NCBI GenBank assembly: GCA_028768525.1 | Contig: CP054837.1 | Span: 3,009,001-3,073,000 of the forward strand | Source: Desulfobacter sp. | Lineage (GTDB): Bacteria > Desulfobacterota > Desulfobacteria > Desulfobacterales > Desulfobacteraceae | Reading direction: 5' to 3' | DNA length: 64,000 nt | Shown here: positions 50,330 through 59,015 of the stretch, in pieces | Numbering within the stretch: position 1 is the stretch's first letter | Layout: each line of letters starts with the position of its first letter | The notes under the pieces: model-generated | The model's database searches: none | Seen by the model: only the letters and a program-made list of their open reading frames with translations | What the model was told of the DNA's origin: nothing | Translations under genes and position numbers: made by a program

Positions 50330-51427
50330 CTATTTGATTTCCATCCCCATCTTAGGGGCCCCCGCCCCCCAGATATCCACCACCCTTTTATTGCCCGGGC
50401 ATTCCAGAATTTTATACCGGGTGATATTGGCCAGGCCTGCCGTCACTTCTCCCAGTCGGCTGGCCTGGGTCCTGATGGTCTCCATGCCCGTTTCCCATAT
50501 CCGGAATTCCGGATCCATGCTCATGAGTTCCGAATATCCCATAATGGCCTGGAGGGGCTGATTCATTTCATGACAGATGCCGCCGGCCATTTCAAGTGCT
50601 CCCTGGAGCCGCTCCTTTTTTACATTGTCCCTTTCCGCTTCCCTTTGCCGGGACATGTCCGTAAAAGAGGCCAGGATGGCCCGCCGGCCAAGGCGGGTTG
50701 TACCCGCGGAATTCAACTGCACATGAACCGGAAACCGGGAGCCGTCCCGCCGGACCAATTCCAGTTCATAGTCGGCTTTGCCCTTTGACGTGATCTCCTG
50801 AAAAATGGTTTTCCCGGCAAATTCAAAGGCCTCCGCCGCTCCGTAAATCATCTCCACACTTTGATCCAGAAAATCCGTTTCAGAATTGAAACCGAACATC
50901 CGGACCATTTCCCGGTTCACCCATTTGAATATCCGGTCCTCCACCAGGGCCATACCCAGGGGAAGTGCACGGGGAAGTGAGCCCCTGTCATGCATCCGGG
51001 CCTGCTGCCGCTCCAGGGCCAGGGAGAGGTATTGGGCAACGGCATCAAACCATTGCACATCCCCGAAGGGATGCGCCCCGTCTGCCCGGCCGCAGGCGGC
51101 AGGCGGCAGTTCCGCCGCCATGACACCGGCCGAACTGCCCCAGATCGCCAAGGACGAATTTATCCAGGTGTCTGGAAGACTCCCTGCCATGCCGGTGCCG
51201 GCGTTGAAAGGAATGAGCCCCCGGCGATAGACCACGTGCTGCCCCCCGTCCTGGTAAAGGGCAATATAAAATCCGGAGGCGCCGAGGCATTCCGCCATCG
51301 CCCCCTGGATGGTCCGGTAAAGGGTATTCAGGTCGCCGTCATCCAGCACGGCATGGTAAATTTCCAACAGGGCCGAGGCCTTTTTCGCCAACCGGTCCGG
51401 GGTGTCTCTTTTTTGGGATAAGGGCAT
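50330..51427 (-). CDS. GAF-like/PAS/HisKA sensor protein without ATPase domain (paralogue 2)
   Basis: 365 residues from the ATG that shares one base with the preceding stop codon. The N-terminal GAF-like region is degenerate (~15-150). A PAS domain follows (~160-275; RIFKWVNREMVRMFGFNSE, YELELVRRDGSRFPVHVQL) and then a HisKA helix pair with the phospho-acceptor box GGICHEMNQPLQAIMGY. The protein ends about 60 residues later with RYKILECPGNKRVVDIWG and a short tail. No N, G1, F or G2 box of a kinase ATPase is present, and the next gene downstream is on the other strand. Confidence 0.82.
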   Translation of the reverse strand: MPLSQKRDTPDRLAKKASALLEIYHAVLDDGDLNTLYRTIQGAMAECLGASGFYIALYQDGGQHVVYRRGLIPFNAGTGMAGSLPDTWINSSLAIWGSSAGVMAAELPPAACGRADGAHPFGDVQWFDAVAQYLSLALERQQARMHDRGSLPRALPLGMALVEDRIFKWVNREMVRMFGFNSETDFLDQSVEMIYGAAEAFEFAGKTIFQEITSKGKADYELELVRRDGSRFPVHVQLNSAGTTRLGRRAILASFTDMSRQREAERDNVKKERLQGALEMAGGICHEMNQPLQAIMGYSELMSMDPEFRIWETGMETIRTQASRLGEVTAGLANITRYKILECPGNKRVVDIWGAGAPKMGMEIK

Positions 51428-52644
51428 CAAGACTCTTTAGGGGATGAGGAGCCCCATATGTCAAAGATGGTGGCATCGCCGGGATAGGATACGGTTTTAT
51501 ACCGGGTGATCCTGGAAAGGCGCCGGGTGATATTTCCAATGCGGTCGGCCTGGGCCTTGATCTGGGCCATGGCCTTGGGCGGCATATCTTCTGGGGTCTC
51601 AAACAGGGCCGTATAGCCCAGGAGGGTCTGCAGGGGCTGGTTGATCTCATGGCATACGGCACCGGCCATCTCAAGGACCCCCTGGAGCCGCTCCTTTTCC
51701 CTGCGGATTTCCCGTGCCGTTTCCAGCTGGGTCAGATCGGCAATGGTCACAATGGTCCTCTGCCTGTCCCTGCCTCCGGCGGTGTCAGCACCGGCAATGA
51801 CCAGATGGGCCCGGAACCGGGTCCCGTCCCTGCGTACCAATTCATAATCGAAATCCGCCCGATCCTTGTTTTCCAGCTGGGAATGAATGATCCCCCCCAC
51901 GGTTTCGTAATCCTGAGCTGAGGCATAAATTATTGCGGCGTTCTTATTGGTGAGATCCGATTTGGTATCATAGCCCAGCATCCTGACCATCTGGGTGTTC
52001 ACCCAGGTAAAATTACGGTCCTCAACCAAACAAATACCCACAGGAGAAGATTCCAAAATGGTTTCCAGAACCCTCTGCTGTTCCTTGAGTTTCTCTTCGG
52101 CGTCCTTTCTTTCCATGGCCAAGGCAATGTGCCGGGCCACGATATTGAGCAGGGAAAGGTCGGCTTCCCCATAGGCATCGGCAGAATCAAAGCTCTGGAT
52201 GGCCACGGCCCCGATCACCCGGTCTTTGATTATCAGGGGCGCCCCCAGCCAGATCTTGGCCACCGTCCCGATCACGGACAGCTGCCTTTTTCTGGCGAAC
52301 TCAATGATGTCCCCTTCGTAAAAAATCATGGGTTCCCGGGCGTCGATCACCCGGCCGGTCAGGGATGCGGTCTCGCTGAAATTAAAAATTTCTTCTGGCA
52401 TATCGTCCTTTTCATCTTCATAATAGGGGAAACTGATGGAATCCCTTTCCCTGTGGTGAAGGGCGATATAAAAATTTTTCGCATCCAAAATGTTTTCCAG
52501 GGCACTGTGGATCCTGGCATAGAATTCTTTAAGGTTACGGGTGTGGGAAAGGGCATGGGAAATCTCATAGAGGACGGCCAGGGTTCTAGCATCATCTCTG
52601 TTTTCCCTGGTCTCTGTGCTGGAACTGCCGTCTGCCAAATTCAT
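51427..52644 (-). CDS. GAF/PAS/HisKA sensor protein without ATPase domain (paralogue 1)
   Basis: 405 residues. A full GAF domain (~20-185; FYIALHHRERDSISFPYYED, WLGAPLIIKDRVIGAVAI), a PAS domain (~195-305; NFTWVNTQMVRMLGYDTKSD, YELVRRDGTRFRAHLVI) and HisKA (GAVCHEINQPLQTLLGY) are followed by a short tail with RYKTVSYPGDATIFDIWG. As in its tandem paralogue, the catalytic ATPase domain is missing. The shared C-terminal motif R-Y-K-x4-P-G-x5-D-I-W-G marks the end of a conserved type and argues against truncation. It is divergent from the NifA-like activator gene. Confidence 0.85.
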   Translation of the reverse strand: MNLADGSSSTETRENRDDARTLAVLYEISHALSHTRNLKEFYARIHSALENILDAKNFYIALHHRERDSISFPYYEDEKDDMPEEIFNFSETASLTGRVIDAREPMIFYEGDIIEFARKRQLSVIGTVAKIWLGAPLIIKDRVIGAVAIQSFDSADAYGEADLSLLNIVARHIALAMERKDAEEKLKEQQRVLETILESSPVGICLVEDRNFTWVNTQMVRMLGYDTKSDLTNKNAAIIYASAQDYETVGGIIHSQLENKDRADFDYELVRRDGTRFRAHLVIAGADTAGGRDRQRTIVTIADLTQLETAREIRREKERLQGVLEMAGAVCHEINQPLQTLLGYTALFETPEDMPPKAMAQIKAQADRIGNITRRLSRITRYKTVSYPGDATIFDIWGSSSPKES

Positions 52645-52774
52645 CCCTCCCTTTTATGCCATCGTTTTTTTGGGTTTGATTTTTCCCCAGGAAAACGGTA
52701 TGTGCCAGTATAGCAGGCACCCGTTTAAATTAGTAGAAAATTATTTGGAGTTAACTTTAAGTTGCCAAAGTCCC

Positions 52775-54298
52775 ATGATGAAGTCCATTGAACAAACCTC
52801 ACTTTTGTATGAAATCAGCGAGGCCTTAAGCCGGCACATGGATATGAAAAAATCCCTGTTTAAAGTGCTTACGGTACTCTCGGAATCCCTCAACCTCATC
52901 AGGGGAATCATCTTCCTGAAAAACTCTGAAACCGGGGAAATTCGCATTGAAATGGCCCACGGCATTTCAGAAGAAAAAACAAAGCAGATCAAATATCTTC
53001 CCGGGGAAGGCATCATCGGCCAGGTCATCCAGTCGGGAAAGCCCGCCGTGGTCCCCAGAATCAGCGAAGAGCCGCTGTTTCTGGATAAAACCCACTCCAG
53101 AAAACCCACCCAGGGAGTGGACTACTCGTTCATCTGCGTGCCCATTAAAAAAGAGAACCGGGTGGTGGGAGCCATTTCCGCGGACCGGCCCTACGAGGGG
53201 AAACGCGCCCTGGAAAACGGGGAAAAACTGCTTTCGGTGGTCGCGGCCATGGTCGCCCACCATGTCATCAACATCGAAACCATCCGGGTGGAAAAGGAAC
53301 AGCTGAAAACCGAAAACCTCCGGCTCAAATCCGAGTTGGAAAACAAATACAGCTTCGCCAATATCATCGGCAATTCCAACAAGATGCGGGAGGTGCTCCA
53401 GATGATCGCCCAGGTGTCGTCTTCATCCGCCACGGTGTTGATCCGGGGTGAAAGCGGCACCGGCAAGGAACTGGTGGCCAACTCCATCCACTACAACTCC
53501 GAGCGGCACGACTACCCCTTCATTAAAATAAATTGCGCGGCCATCCCGGAAAACCTCATTGAAAGCGAATTGTTCGGCCATGAAAAAGGGGCGTTTACCG
53601 GGGCATCCCAGAAAAAAAAGGGAAAATTCGAACTGGCCAACAAGGGAACCATTTTCCTTGACGAGATTGGGAATATGGACCTGGCCGCCCAGGTCAAGCT
53701 GCTCAGGGTCCTCCAGGAAAAGGAGTTTGAAAGGGTAGGGGGATACAAGCCCATAAAGGCAGATGTCAGGATCGTTGCCGCCACCAACGCCAATCTGGAG
53801 GAAATGGTCAAGCAGGGCAAATTCCGGGACGACCTCTACTTCCGCCTTAATGTATTTCCCATTTATATTCCCTCCCTGCGCATGCGCAAAACCGACATCA
53901 TCCTTCTGGCCGACCATTTCCTGGAAAAATACAGAAAAGAGCATAAAAAGGAAATCAAACGGATCACCACCCCGGCCATCGACATGATGATGGAATACCA
54001 CTGGCCCGGCAATGTCCGGGAACTGGAAAACTGCATTGAGCGTGCCGTGATCCTATGCAACGAAGGGGCGGTCCACTCATACCACCTGCCGGCAACCCTC
54101 CAAACCGGCACCAAATCCAAGACCCTGCCCCTATCCCTGGAAGAGGCCGTCGCCGGCCTGGAAAAGGAAATTCTCATGGATTCCCTGAAAAATACCAAGG
54201 GCAACATCAAAAAGGCGGCCAAACTCATCAATATCACCGTGAGAAAGTTTTCCTACAAGGCCGCCAGGTACAACATCAATTACAAAGACTACAGGTGA
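52775..54298 (+). CDS. NifA-like sigma-54 activator (GAF-AAA+-Fis)
   Basis: About 507 residues from the ATG at 52775; in-frame codons further upstream overlap the divergent gene and lack homology. A GAF domain (~5-165), an AAA+ domain (~185-420; GESGTGKELVANSIHYNS, the sigma-54 loop GAFTGA, Walker B IFLDEIGNMDL) and a Fis-type helix-turn-helix (NIKKAAKLINITVRKFSYKA) are present. Without a receiver domain, control is probably by ligand or partner binding to GAF. The last recognition helix is unusual (TVRKFSYKAARYNIN). It could control the RND operon downstream, but no -24/-12 site was found there. Confidence 0.88.
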   Translation: MMKSIEQTSLLYEISEALSRHMDMKKSLFKVLTVLSESLNLIRGIIFLKNSETGEIRIEMAHGISEEKTKQIKYLPGEGIIGQVIQSGKPAVVPRISEEPLFLDKTHSRKPTQGVDYSFICVPIKKENRVVGAISADRPYEGKRALENGEKLLSVVAAMVAHHVINIETIRVEKEQLKTENLRLKSELENKYSFANIIGNSNKMREVLQMIAQVSSSSATVLIRGESGTGKELVANSIHYNSERHDYPFIKINCAAIPENLIESELFGHEKGAFTGASQKKKGKFELANKGTIFLDEIGNMDLAAQVKLLRVLQEKEFERVGGYKPIKADVRIVAATNANLEEMVKQGKFRDDLYFRLNVFPIYIPSLRMRKTDIILLADHFLEKYRKEHKKEIKRITTPAIDMMMEYHWPGNVRELENCIERAVILCNEGAVHSYHLPATLQTGTKSKTLPLSLEEAVAGLEKEILMDSLKNTKGNIKKAAKLINITVRKFSYKAARYNINYKDYR

Positions 54299-54387
54299 TG
54301 GCAAGTAAAACTTGACGCCGCCCGGGGATGGGATTAATTTGATTGGGTGATTACAACCGTTCATCTCCAAAGCACAAAGGCTGTGTC

Positions 54388-55500
54388 ATGAAAAAGAATA
54401 TCTTTGCTTTTTGTTTATCACTTCTGATCATCTATTCCTGCGACTCCGGCAGCATTCCGCCGGGCCGGTCCGAAGGCTCCCCTGCGTCACAGGCGGCCAT
54501 GCAGCACACGGTTCAGGTGGAAGAGCAATACATCGCCAGAACCCATGCCGCCGTGGGCACCATCCGCCCTCTGACGGAAACGCGTATTGAATCTCAGGTC
54601 TCCGGCCAGGTCCTGAGTGTGGAAGTCGCCGTCTCAAGCCGGGTAAAGGCAGGGCAGGTCCTCGTCATTCTGGATAACCGGCAGCTCTCCGCACGGCTGG
54701 AACAGTCCAAAGAAGGGCTGGCCTATGCCAAAAAGGGCCTGAACCAGGCCAGGAAGGCCAGGGATGAAGCCAAAGCCGGCCTGGACCAGGCACACGCCGC
54801 CTATCTGAGGACAAAAACATTGTTTGATAAGGATGTGGTTCCCTCCCAGAAACTCGAGATCGACAGGGCCGGCTATCTCCAGGCCAAGGCCCGTCTGGAA
54901 CGGGCCAAAGAGGGGGTGGGGGCCGCAGCCACCGGCGTCCGCAGGGCAGAGGAGGTCGTGCGGGAGGCCCGGATCGGAACGGAGTACGCCGAAATCCGCT
55001 CCCCATCGGACGGGGTGGTGGTGGAGCGCCTCATTGACCCCGGGGACCTGGCCGTCCCCGGAAAACCCCTGGTGGTTATCCAGACCAGCGGCGCCCTCCG
55101 CCTAGAAGCCCGGGTCAGGGAAGGCCTGATCTCTGAAATCATCCAGGGAAAAACCTATGATGTGGAAATCCAGACCATCGGCACTAAGGCCCGGGCCACC
55201 ATTGAAGAAATTACCCCATATGCAGATCCAGACACCCGGACCTTTCTGGTAAAGGCCGCCCTTCCGGACACCCCCGGGATCTATCCGGGCATGTTCGGCC
55301 GTCTCCTCATCCCCGTGGAGAAGGAAGCCACCCTGCTCATCCCCGAAGCCGCCCTGACCCGGGTAGGCCAGCTGGAAATGGTGCATGTGAAACGCGCTGA
55401 CAAGGGATTTGAATCGGTATACGTGAAAACCGGCCGCAGATTCGACGATAAGATAGAAATCCTCGCCGGTCTTACCCCCAAGGACACCATAGGATTTTAG
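54388..55500 (+). CDS. RND efflux periplasmic adaptor (membrane fusion) lipoprotein
   Basis: 370 residues from the ATG at 54388. Signal peptide with lipobox YSC (Cys near residue 16), then a lipoyl-like domain (TRIESQVSGQVLSVEVAVSS), a long alpha-hairpin (~80-155), the returning lipoyl half (ARIGTEYAEIRSPSDGVV) and a beta-barrel region. This is the HlyD/AcrA layout. It links the inner-membrane pump encoded 5 bases downstream to an outer-membrane channel; no TolC-type gene is in the window. Confidence 0.9.
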   Translation: MKKNIFAFCLSLLIIYSCDSGSIPPGRSEGSPASQAAMQHTVQVEEQYIARTHAAVGTIRPLTETRIESQVSGQVLSVEVAVSSRVKAGQVLVILDNRQLSARLEQSKEGLAYAKKGLNQARKARDEAKAGLDQAHAAYLRTKTLFDKDVVPSQKLEIDRAGYLQAKARLERAKEGVGAAATGVRRAEEVVREARIGTEYAEIRSPSDGVVVERLIDPGDLAVPGKPLVVIQTSGALRLEARVREGLISEIIQGKTYDVEIQTIGTKARATIEEITPYADPDTRTFLVKAALPDTPGIYPGMFGRLLIPVEKEATLLIPEAALTRVGQLEMVHVKRADKGFESVYVKTGRRFDDKIEILAGLTPKDTIGF

Positions 55501-55505
55501 CTGCC

Positions 55506-58500
55506 ATGAATGACTCCGGATCCGGCATCCTCACCCGTATTGTCGAAACATTCCTTTCTTCCCAGCTTTCCGTCATTCTGATACTGGCCTCCCTATGCCT
55601 GGGAATATTTTCCGTGACCATCACCCCCAAGGAGGAAGAGCCCCAGATTGTGGTGCCCATGGCCGACATCCATGTCAGTGCCCCCGGGGCCACCCCCAGG
55701 GAAATAGAACAGCTGGTGGCCACCCCCCTGGAGCAGATTCTCTGGGAAATTGACGGAGTGGAGTACGTATACTCCATGGCGGCCAGGGGGGCGGCCATGG
55801 TCACGGTCCGATTTTTCGTAGGTGAAGACCGGGAAGACTCCATTTTAAAACTCCATAACAAGATTATGATGAGCCTGGAGCGGGTGCCCTCCATCGTGGA
55901 AAACTGGGTGGTCAAACCCGTTGAAATAGACGATGTCCCCATCGTCACCCTCACCCTTTACTCCGATACGGTATCGGACCACGAACTGCGGCGGGTGGGC
56001 GAAGAGATGGCCAACCGCCTCTCCCGGCTGGAAAACATTTCCCGTTCCGCCGTCATCGGCGGGCGCCCCAGAGAAATCCGGGTGGAGGCGGATCCGGAAA
56101 AGATGAAGGGCTTCAACGTCTCTTTCCAGGATATCAAAAAGGCGTTGGCCGGGGCTGATGCATCGGTTCAGGCCGGCACCTTTAACAAGGCCAACCAATC
56201 CGTTACCCTGACCTCCAGTTCCTTTCTATCCTCCGTGGATGAGGTAGGGGACCTGGTGATTTCAGGCCGGGGGGACCGGCCGGTTTATCTTTCAGACGTG
56301 GCAGAAATTATAGACGGCCCGGTTGAAGCCGAGTCTTATACCCGCATCGGTTTTTCCAACAGAATCAAAAGGGAAGCGCCCGGAAAAATGCCCGAGACCC
56401 ACCCCGCGGTCACCCTGGCCTTTTCCAAGAAAAAAGGGACCAACGCGGTGACTGTGGCCGATAATATCCTCAGGGAAGTTGAAACCATGAAGGCGAAAAT
56501 CATTCCCAGGGACATACGCATTGAAATCACCCGGAACACCGGGGCGACGGCGCGGTCCAAGGTCAATGAACTTCTGAGCTCCCTGGGGTTTGCCGTGCTC
56601 TCGGTGGTGGTGCTCCTGGCCGTTGCCCTGGGGTGGCGGGAGGCGGTGGTGGTGGCCCTGGCCGTGCCCATCTCCTTTTCCCTGGCCCTGTTTGTCAATT
56701 TCGTTTTCGGGTACACCATCAACCGGGTCACCCTATTTGCCCTTATCCTCTCTTTGGGGCTTGTGGTGGACGATCCCATCACCAATGTAGACAATATCCA
56801 GCGCCATATCCGCATGGGCCTTCAGTCTCCGTTCAGGGCCACCCTGGATGGGGTGCAGGAGGTGCTGCCCCCGGTGATCATGTCCACCGTGGCCATTATC
56901 GTCTGTTTTACCCCGCTGTTTTTCATCACCGGAATGATGGGCCCTTACATGGCCCCCATGGCCGTGAACGTCCCCCTCACCGTCACTTTTTCCACGGTGG
57001 CAGCACTGACCATTGTCCCCTGGGTCTCCTACCATCTATTAAAAAACAGAAAATTTTCCAAGGGAAAGGAAACCAAATCCGCCGGCACGGGTGCCCGGTT
57101 ATACCGGGCCGTTCTCACCCCCTTCCTGGACAGGGGCTGGCTGCGGATCCTTCTGGCCCTGGCCATTGTTCTCATGCTGGCAGGGGCCTGTGCTCTGGCC
57201 GTTTTCCGCCAGGTCCCGTTAAAGCTGCTCCCCTTTGACAATAAAAACGAATTCCAGATCGTCATCGACCTGCCCGAAGGCAGCGCCCTGGAACAGACCG
57301 ACCGGGTGGTCCGTGAGTTTGAACATTATCTGAAAACCGTCAACGAGGTCACCAATTTCGTCTCCTATACGGGCATTGCCTCCCCCATGGACTTCAACGG
57401 AATGGTCCGCCACTATTTCATCCGAAAGGGCAGTCACCTGGCAGACATCCGGGTGAACCTGGCGCCCAAAGAGGAGCGGCAGCAGCAGAGCCATGCCATT
57501 CTGCTCCGCCTGCGAAAGGATCTTGAGGCCATTGCCAAAAAAGCCGGAGCCGACATCCAGCTGGTTGAAGTGCCGCCGGGGCCGCCGGTACTCTCCACCC
57601 TCACGGCGGAAATCTACGGATCCTACGATACCCCCTACAAAGACCTTATCGCAGCGGCCCGGACCGTCAAAAGGGTAATGGAAGAGGAGCCCTTTGTCAC
57701 CGACATCCAGGTCATGACCGAAGATCCCAGCCCCAGGACGGACATCATCGTGGACCGGGAAAAGGCTGCCCTCCACGGCATTGATACCAAAACCATCCTG
57801 GATACCCTGAAGACAGCTGTGGGCGGCGCCGCCCCTGCCAGCCTTCACCTGGAACGGGAACGCCACCCCCTGTGGATCAAAGTGATCCTGCCACGGGAGA
57901 CCCGATCGGATCGGGTCTCCATTTCCAACATTCCCCTCCGATCGGCATCCGGGGCACTGATCCCCCTTGGGGAGCTGGCAAAAATCCGGGAAACCCAAAA
58001 CCAGCCCCCCATCTACCATAAAAACATGGAACCCGTGGTCTACGTCACCGGGGAAATGGCCGGCCGGGCGCCGGGAGAGGCCGTACTGGACATGATGTCC
58101 ACCCTCAAGGAGATCCCCTTTGACGAAGGCATCCGCATCCAGTGGGCCGGGGAAGGGGAGTGGAAAATCACCCTGAGGGTATTCAGGGACATGGGCCTGG
58201 CATTCGCCGCCGCTCTTCTGGGAATTTATTTCATCCTGGTGGTGAACACCGGCTCCTATCTCATGCCCATGCTCATCATGATGGCCATTCCTTTAACCGT
58301 TCTGGGCATCATGCCGGGATTCTTCATCCTCAACCTTTTTACGGCGCCCGTGGGGGGATTTTCCAACCCCGTATTTTTCACGGCCACCTCCATGATCGGA
58401 ATGATCGCCCTGGGCGGCATCGTCATCCGAAATTCCCTGGTGCTCATTGAATTTATCCAGGATGCCGTCCACAGGGGCTCGCCCTTTAAGCAGGCCATTC

Positions 58501-58721
58501 TGGATTCCGGTGTTGTCCGGATGCGGCCCATCGTGCTCACGGCCCTGACCACGGCCATCGGCGCCTTTCCCATCACCCTGGATCCGGTCTTCTCAGGGCT
58601 GGCCTGGGCGCTGATATTCGGGCTTTTCGCCTCCACCCTTTTTACCCTGGTGGTGATCCCGGTGTTCTACTTTGCCGTCTACCGCAACCATCATAACCCG
58701 TCATCGGAAAAAGCGAGGTAA
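55506..58721 (+). CDS. RND-family efflux permease
   Basis: 1071 residues with the usual 12-segment layout: one N-terminal segment (~17-37), a large periplasmic loop, five segments around residues 340-540, a second loop and a C-terminal bundle (~895-1060). Signature regions include ALSLGLVVDD-type LILSLGLVVDDPITNVDNIQRH and the GRP-like ending LALTTAIGAFP. Acidic residues in LVVDD could carry protons. The substrate (drug, lipid or metal) is not determined. It is translated with the adaptor and followed after 5 bases by a DUF2892 gene. Confidence 0.92.
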   Translation: MNDSGSGILTRIVETFLSSQLSVILILASLCLGIFSVTITPKEEEPQIVVPMADIHVSAPGATPREIEQLVATPLEQILWEIDGVEYVYSMAARGAAMVTVRFFVGEDREDSILKLHNKIMMSLERVPSIVENWVVKPVEIDDVPIVTLTLYSDTVSDHELRRVGEEMANRLSRLENISRSAVIGGRPREIRVEADPEKMKGFNVSFQDIKKALAGADASVQAGTFNKANQSVTLTSSSFLSSVDEVGDLVISGRGDRPVYLSDVAEIIDGPVEAESYTRIGFSNRIKREAPGKMPETHPAVTLAFSKKKGTNAVTVADNILREVETMKAKIIPRDIRIEITRNTGATARSKVNELLSSLGFAVLSVVVLLAVALGWREAVVVALAVPISFSLALFVNFVFGYTINRVTLFALILSLGLVVDDPITNVDNIQRHIRMGLQSPFRATLDGVQEVLPPVIMSTVAIIVCFTPLFFITGMMGPYMAPMAVNVPLTVTFSTVAALTIVPWVSYHLLKNRKFSKGKETKSAGTGARLYRAVLTPFLDRGWLRILLALAIVLMLAGACALAVFRQVPLKLLPFDNKNEFQIVIDLPEGSALEQTDRVVREFEHYLKTVNEVTNFVSYTGIASPMDFNGMVRHYFIRKGSHLADIRVNLAPKEERQQQSHAILLRLRKDLEAIAKKAGADIQLVEVPPGPPVLSTLTAEIYGSYDTPYKDLIAAARTVKRVMEEEPFVTDIQVMTEDPSPRTDIIVDREKAALHGIDTKTILDTLKTAVGGAAPASLHLERERHPLWIKVILPRETRSDRVSISNIPLRSASGALIPLGELAKIRETQNQPPIYHKNMEPVVYVTGEMAGRAPGEAVLDMMSTLKEIPFDEGIRIQWAGEGEWKITLRVFRDMGLAFAAALLGIYFILVVNTGSYLMPMLIMMAIPLTVLGIMPGFFILNLFTAPVGGFSNPVFFTATSMIGMIALGGIVIRNSLVLIEFIQDAVHRGSPFKQAILDSGVVRMRPIVLTALTTAIGAFPITLDPVFSGLAWALIFGLFASTLFTLVVIPVFYFAVYRNHHNPSSEKAR

Positions 58722-58726
58722 ACCCA

Positions 58727-58921
58727 ATGAAAATGGAAGACTGCATCCGGGCCATTGCCGGATTTTTTATCCTCCTCAGCCTGGCCCTGGGCTGGCTGGT
58801 ATCGCCTTATTGGTACCTTTTTACCGCCTTTGTGGGCCTTAATCTCTTCCAATCCGCATTCACCGGCATCTGCCCCGTTGAGAATATTCTGGAAAAGGTA
58901 TTCAAGGTACCCAGGGGATAG
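58727..58921 (+). CDS. DUF2892 (YgaP-type membrane domain) protein
   Basis: 64 residues with two membrane helices (~8-25 and ~28-45) and the family ending FTGICPVENILEKVF, whose CP motif is conserved. Function unknown; it often accompanies rhodanese or transporter genes. It is the last gene of the RND operon. Confidence 0.85.
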   Translation: MKMEDCIRAIAGFFILLSLALGWLVSPYWYLFTAFVGLNLFQSAFTGICPVENILEKVFKVPRG

Positions 58922-58926
58922 TTTCC

Positions 58927-58956
58927 TTGACAAATTCCATGTCTTGGTTTTACACT
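58927..58956 (+). promoter_or_regulatory. sigma-70-type promoter upstream of the HD-GYP gene
   Basis: TTGACA (58927-58932), an 18-base spacer and TACACT (58951-58956), about 60 bases before the next start codon. Sequence match only. Confidence 0.55.
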
Positions 58957-59015
58957 TGGGGTATCATTCCGAACGAATCAACACAACAACGGGAAAATAA
59001 ACCCCTGGAGCAGAT

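Noticed and set aside
50330..51427. Frameshift explaining the missing ATPase domain of the sensor
   Set aside because: Both tandem paralogues end at the same conserved tail, and no HATPase motif is found in any frame downstream.
52616..52774. N-terminal extension of the NifA-like activator to an upstream ATG
   Set aside because: The extra residues show no homology and overlap the start region of the divergent sensor gene.
54299..54387. Sigma-54 promoter in front of the RND operon for the NifA-like activator
   Set aside because: No GG-N10-GC element with flanking consensus is present in this gap.
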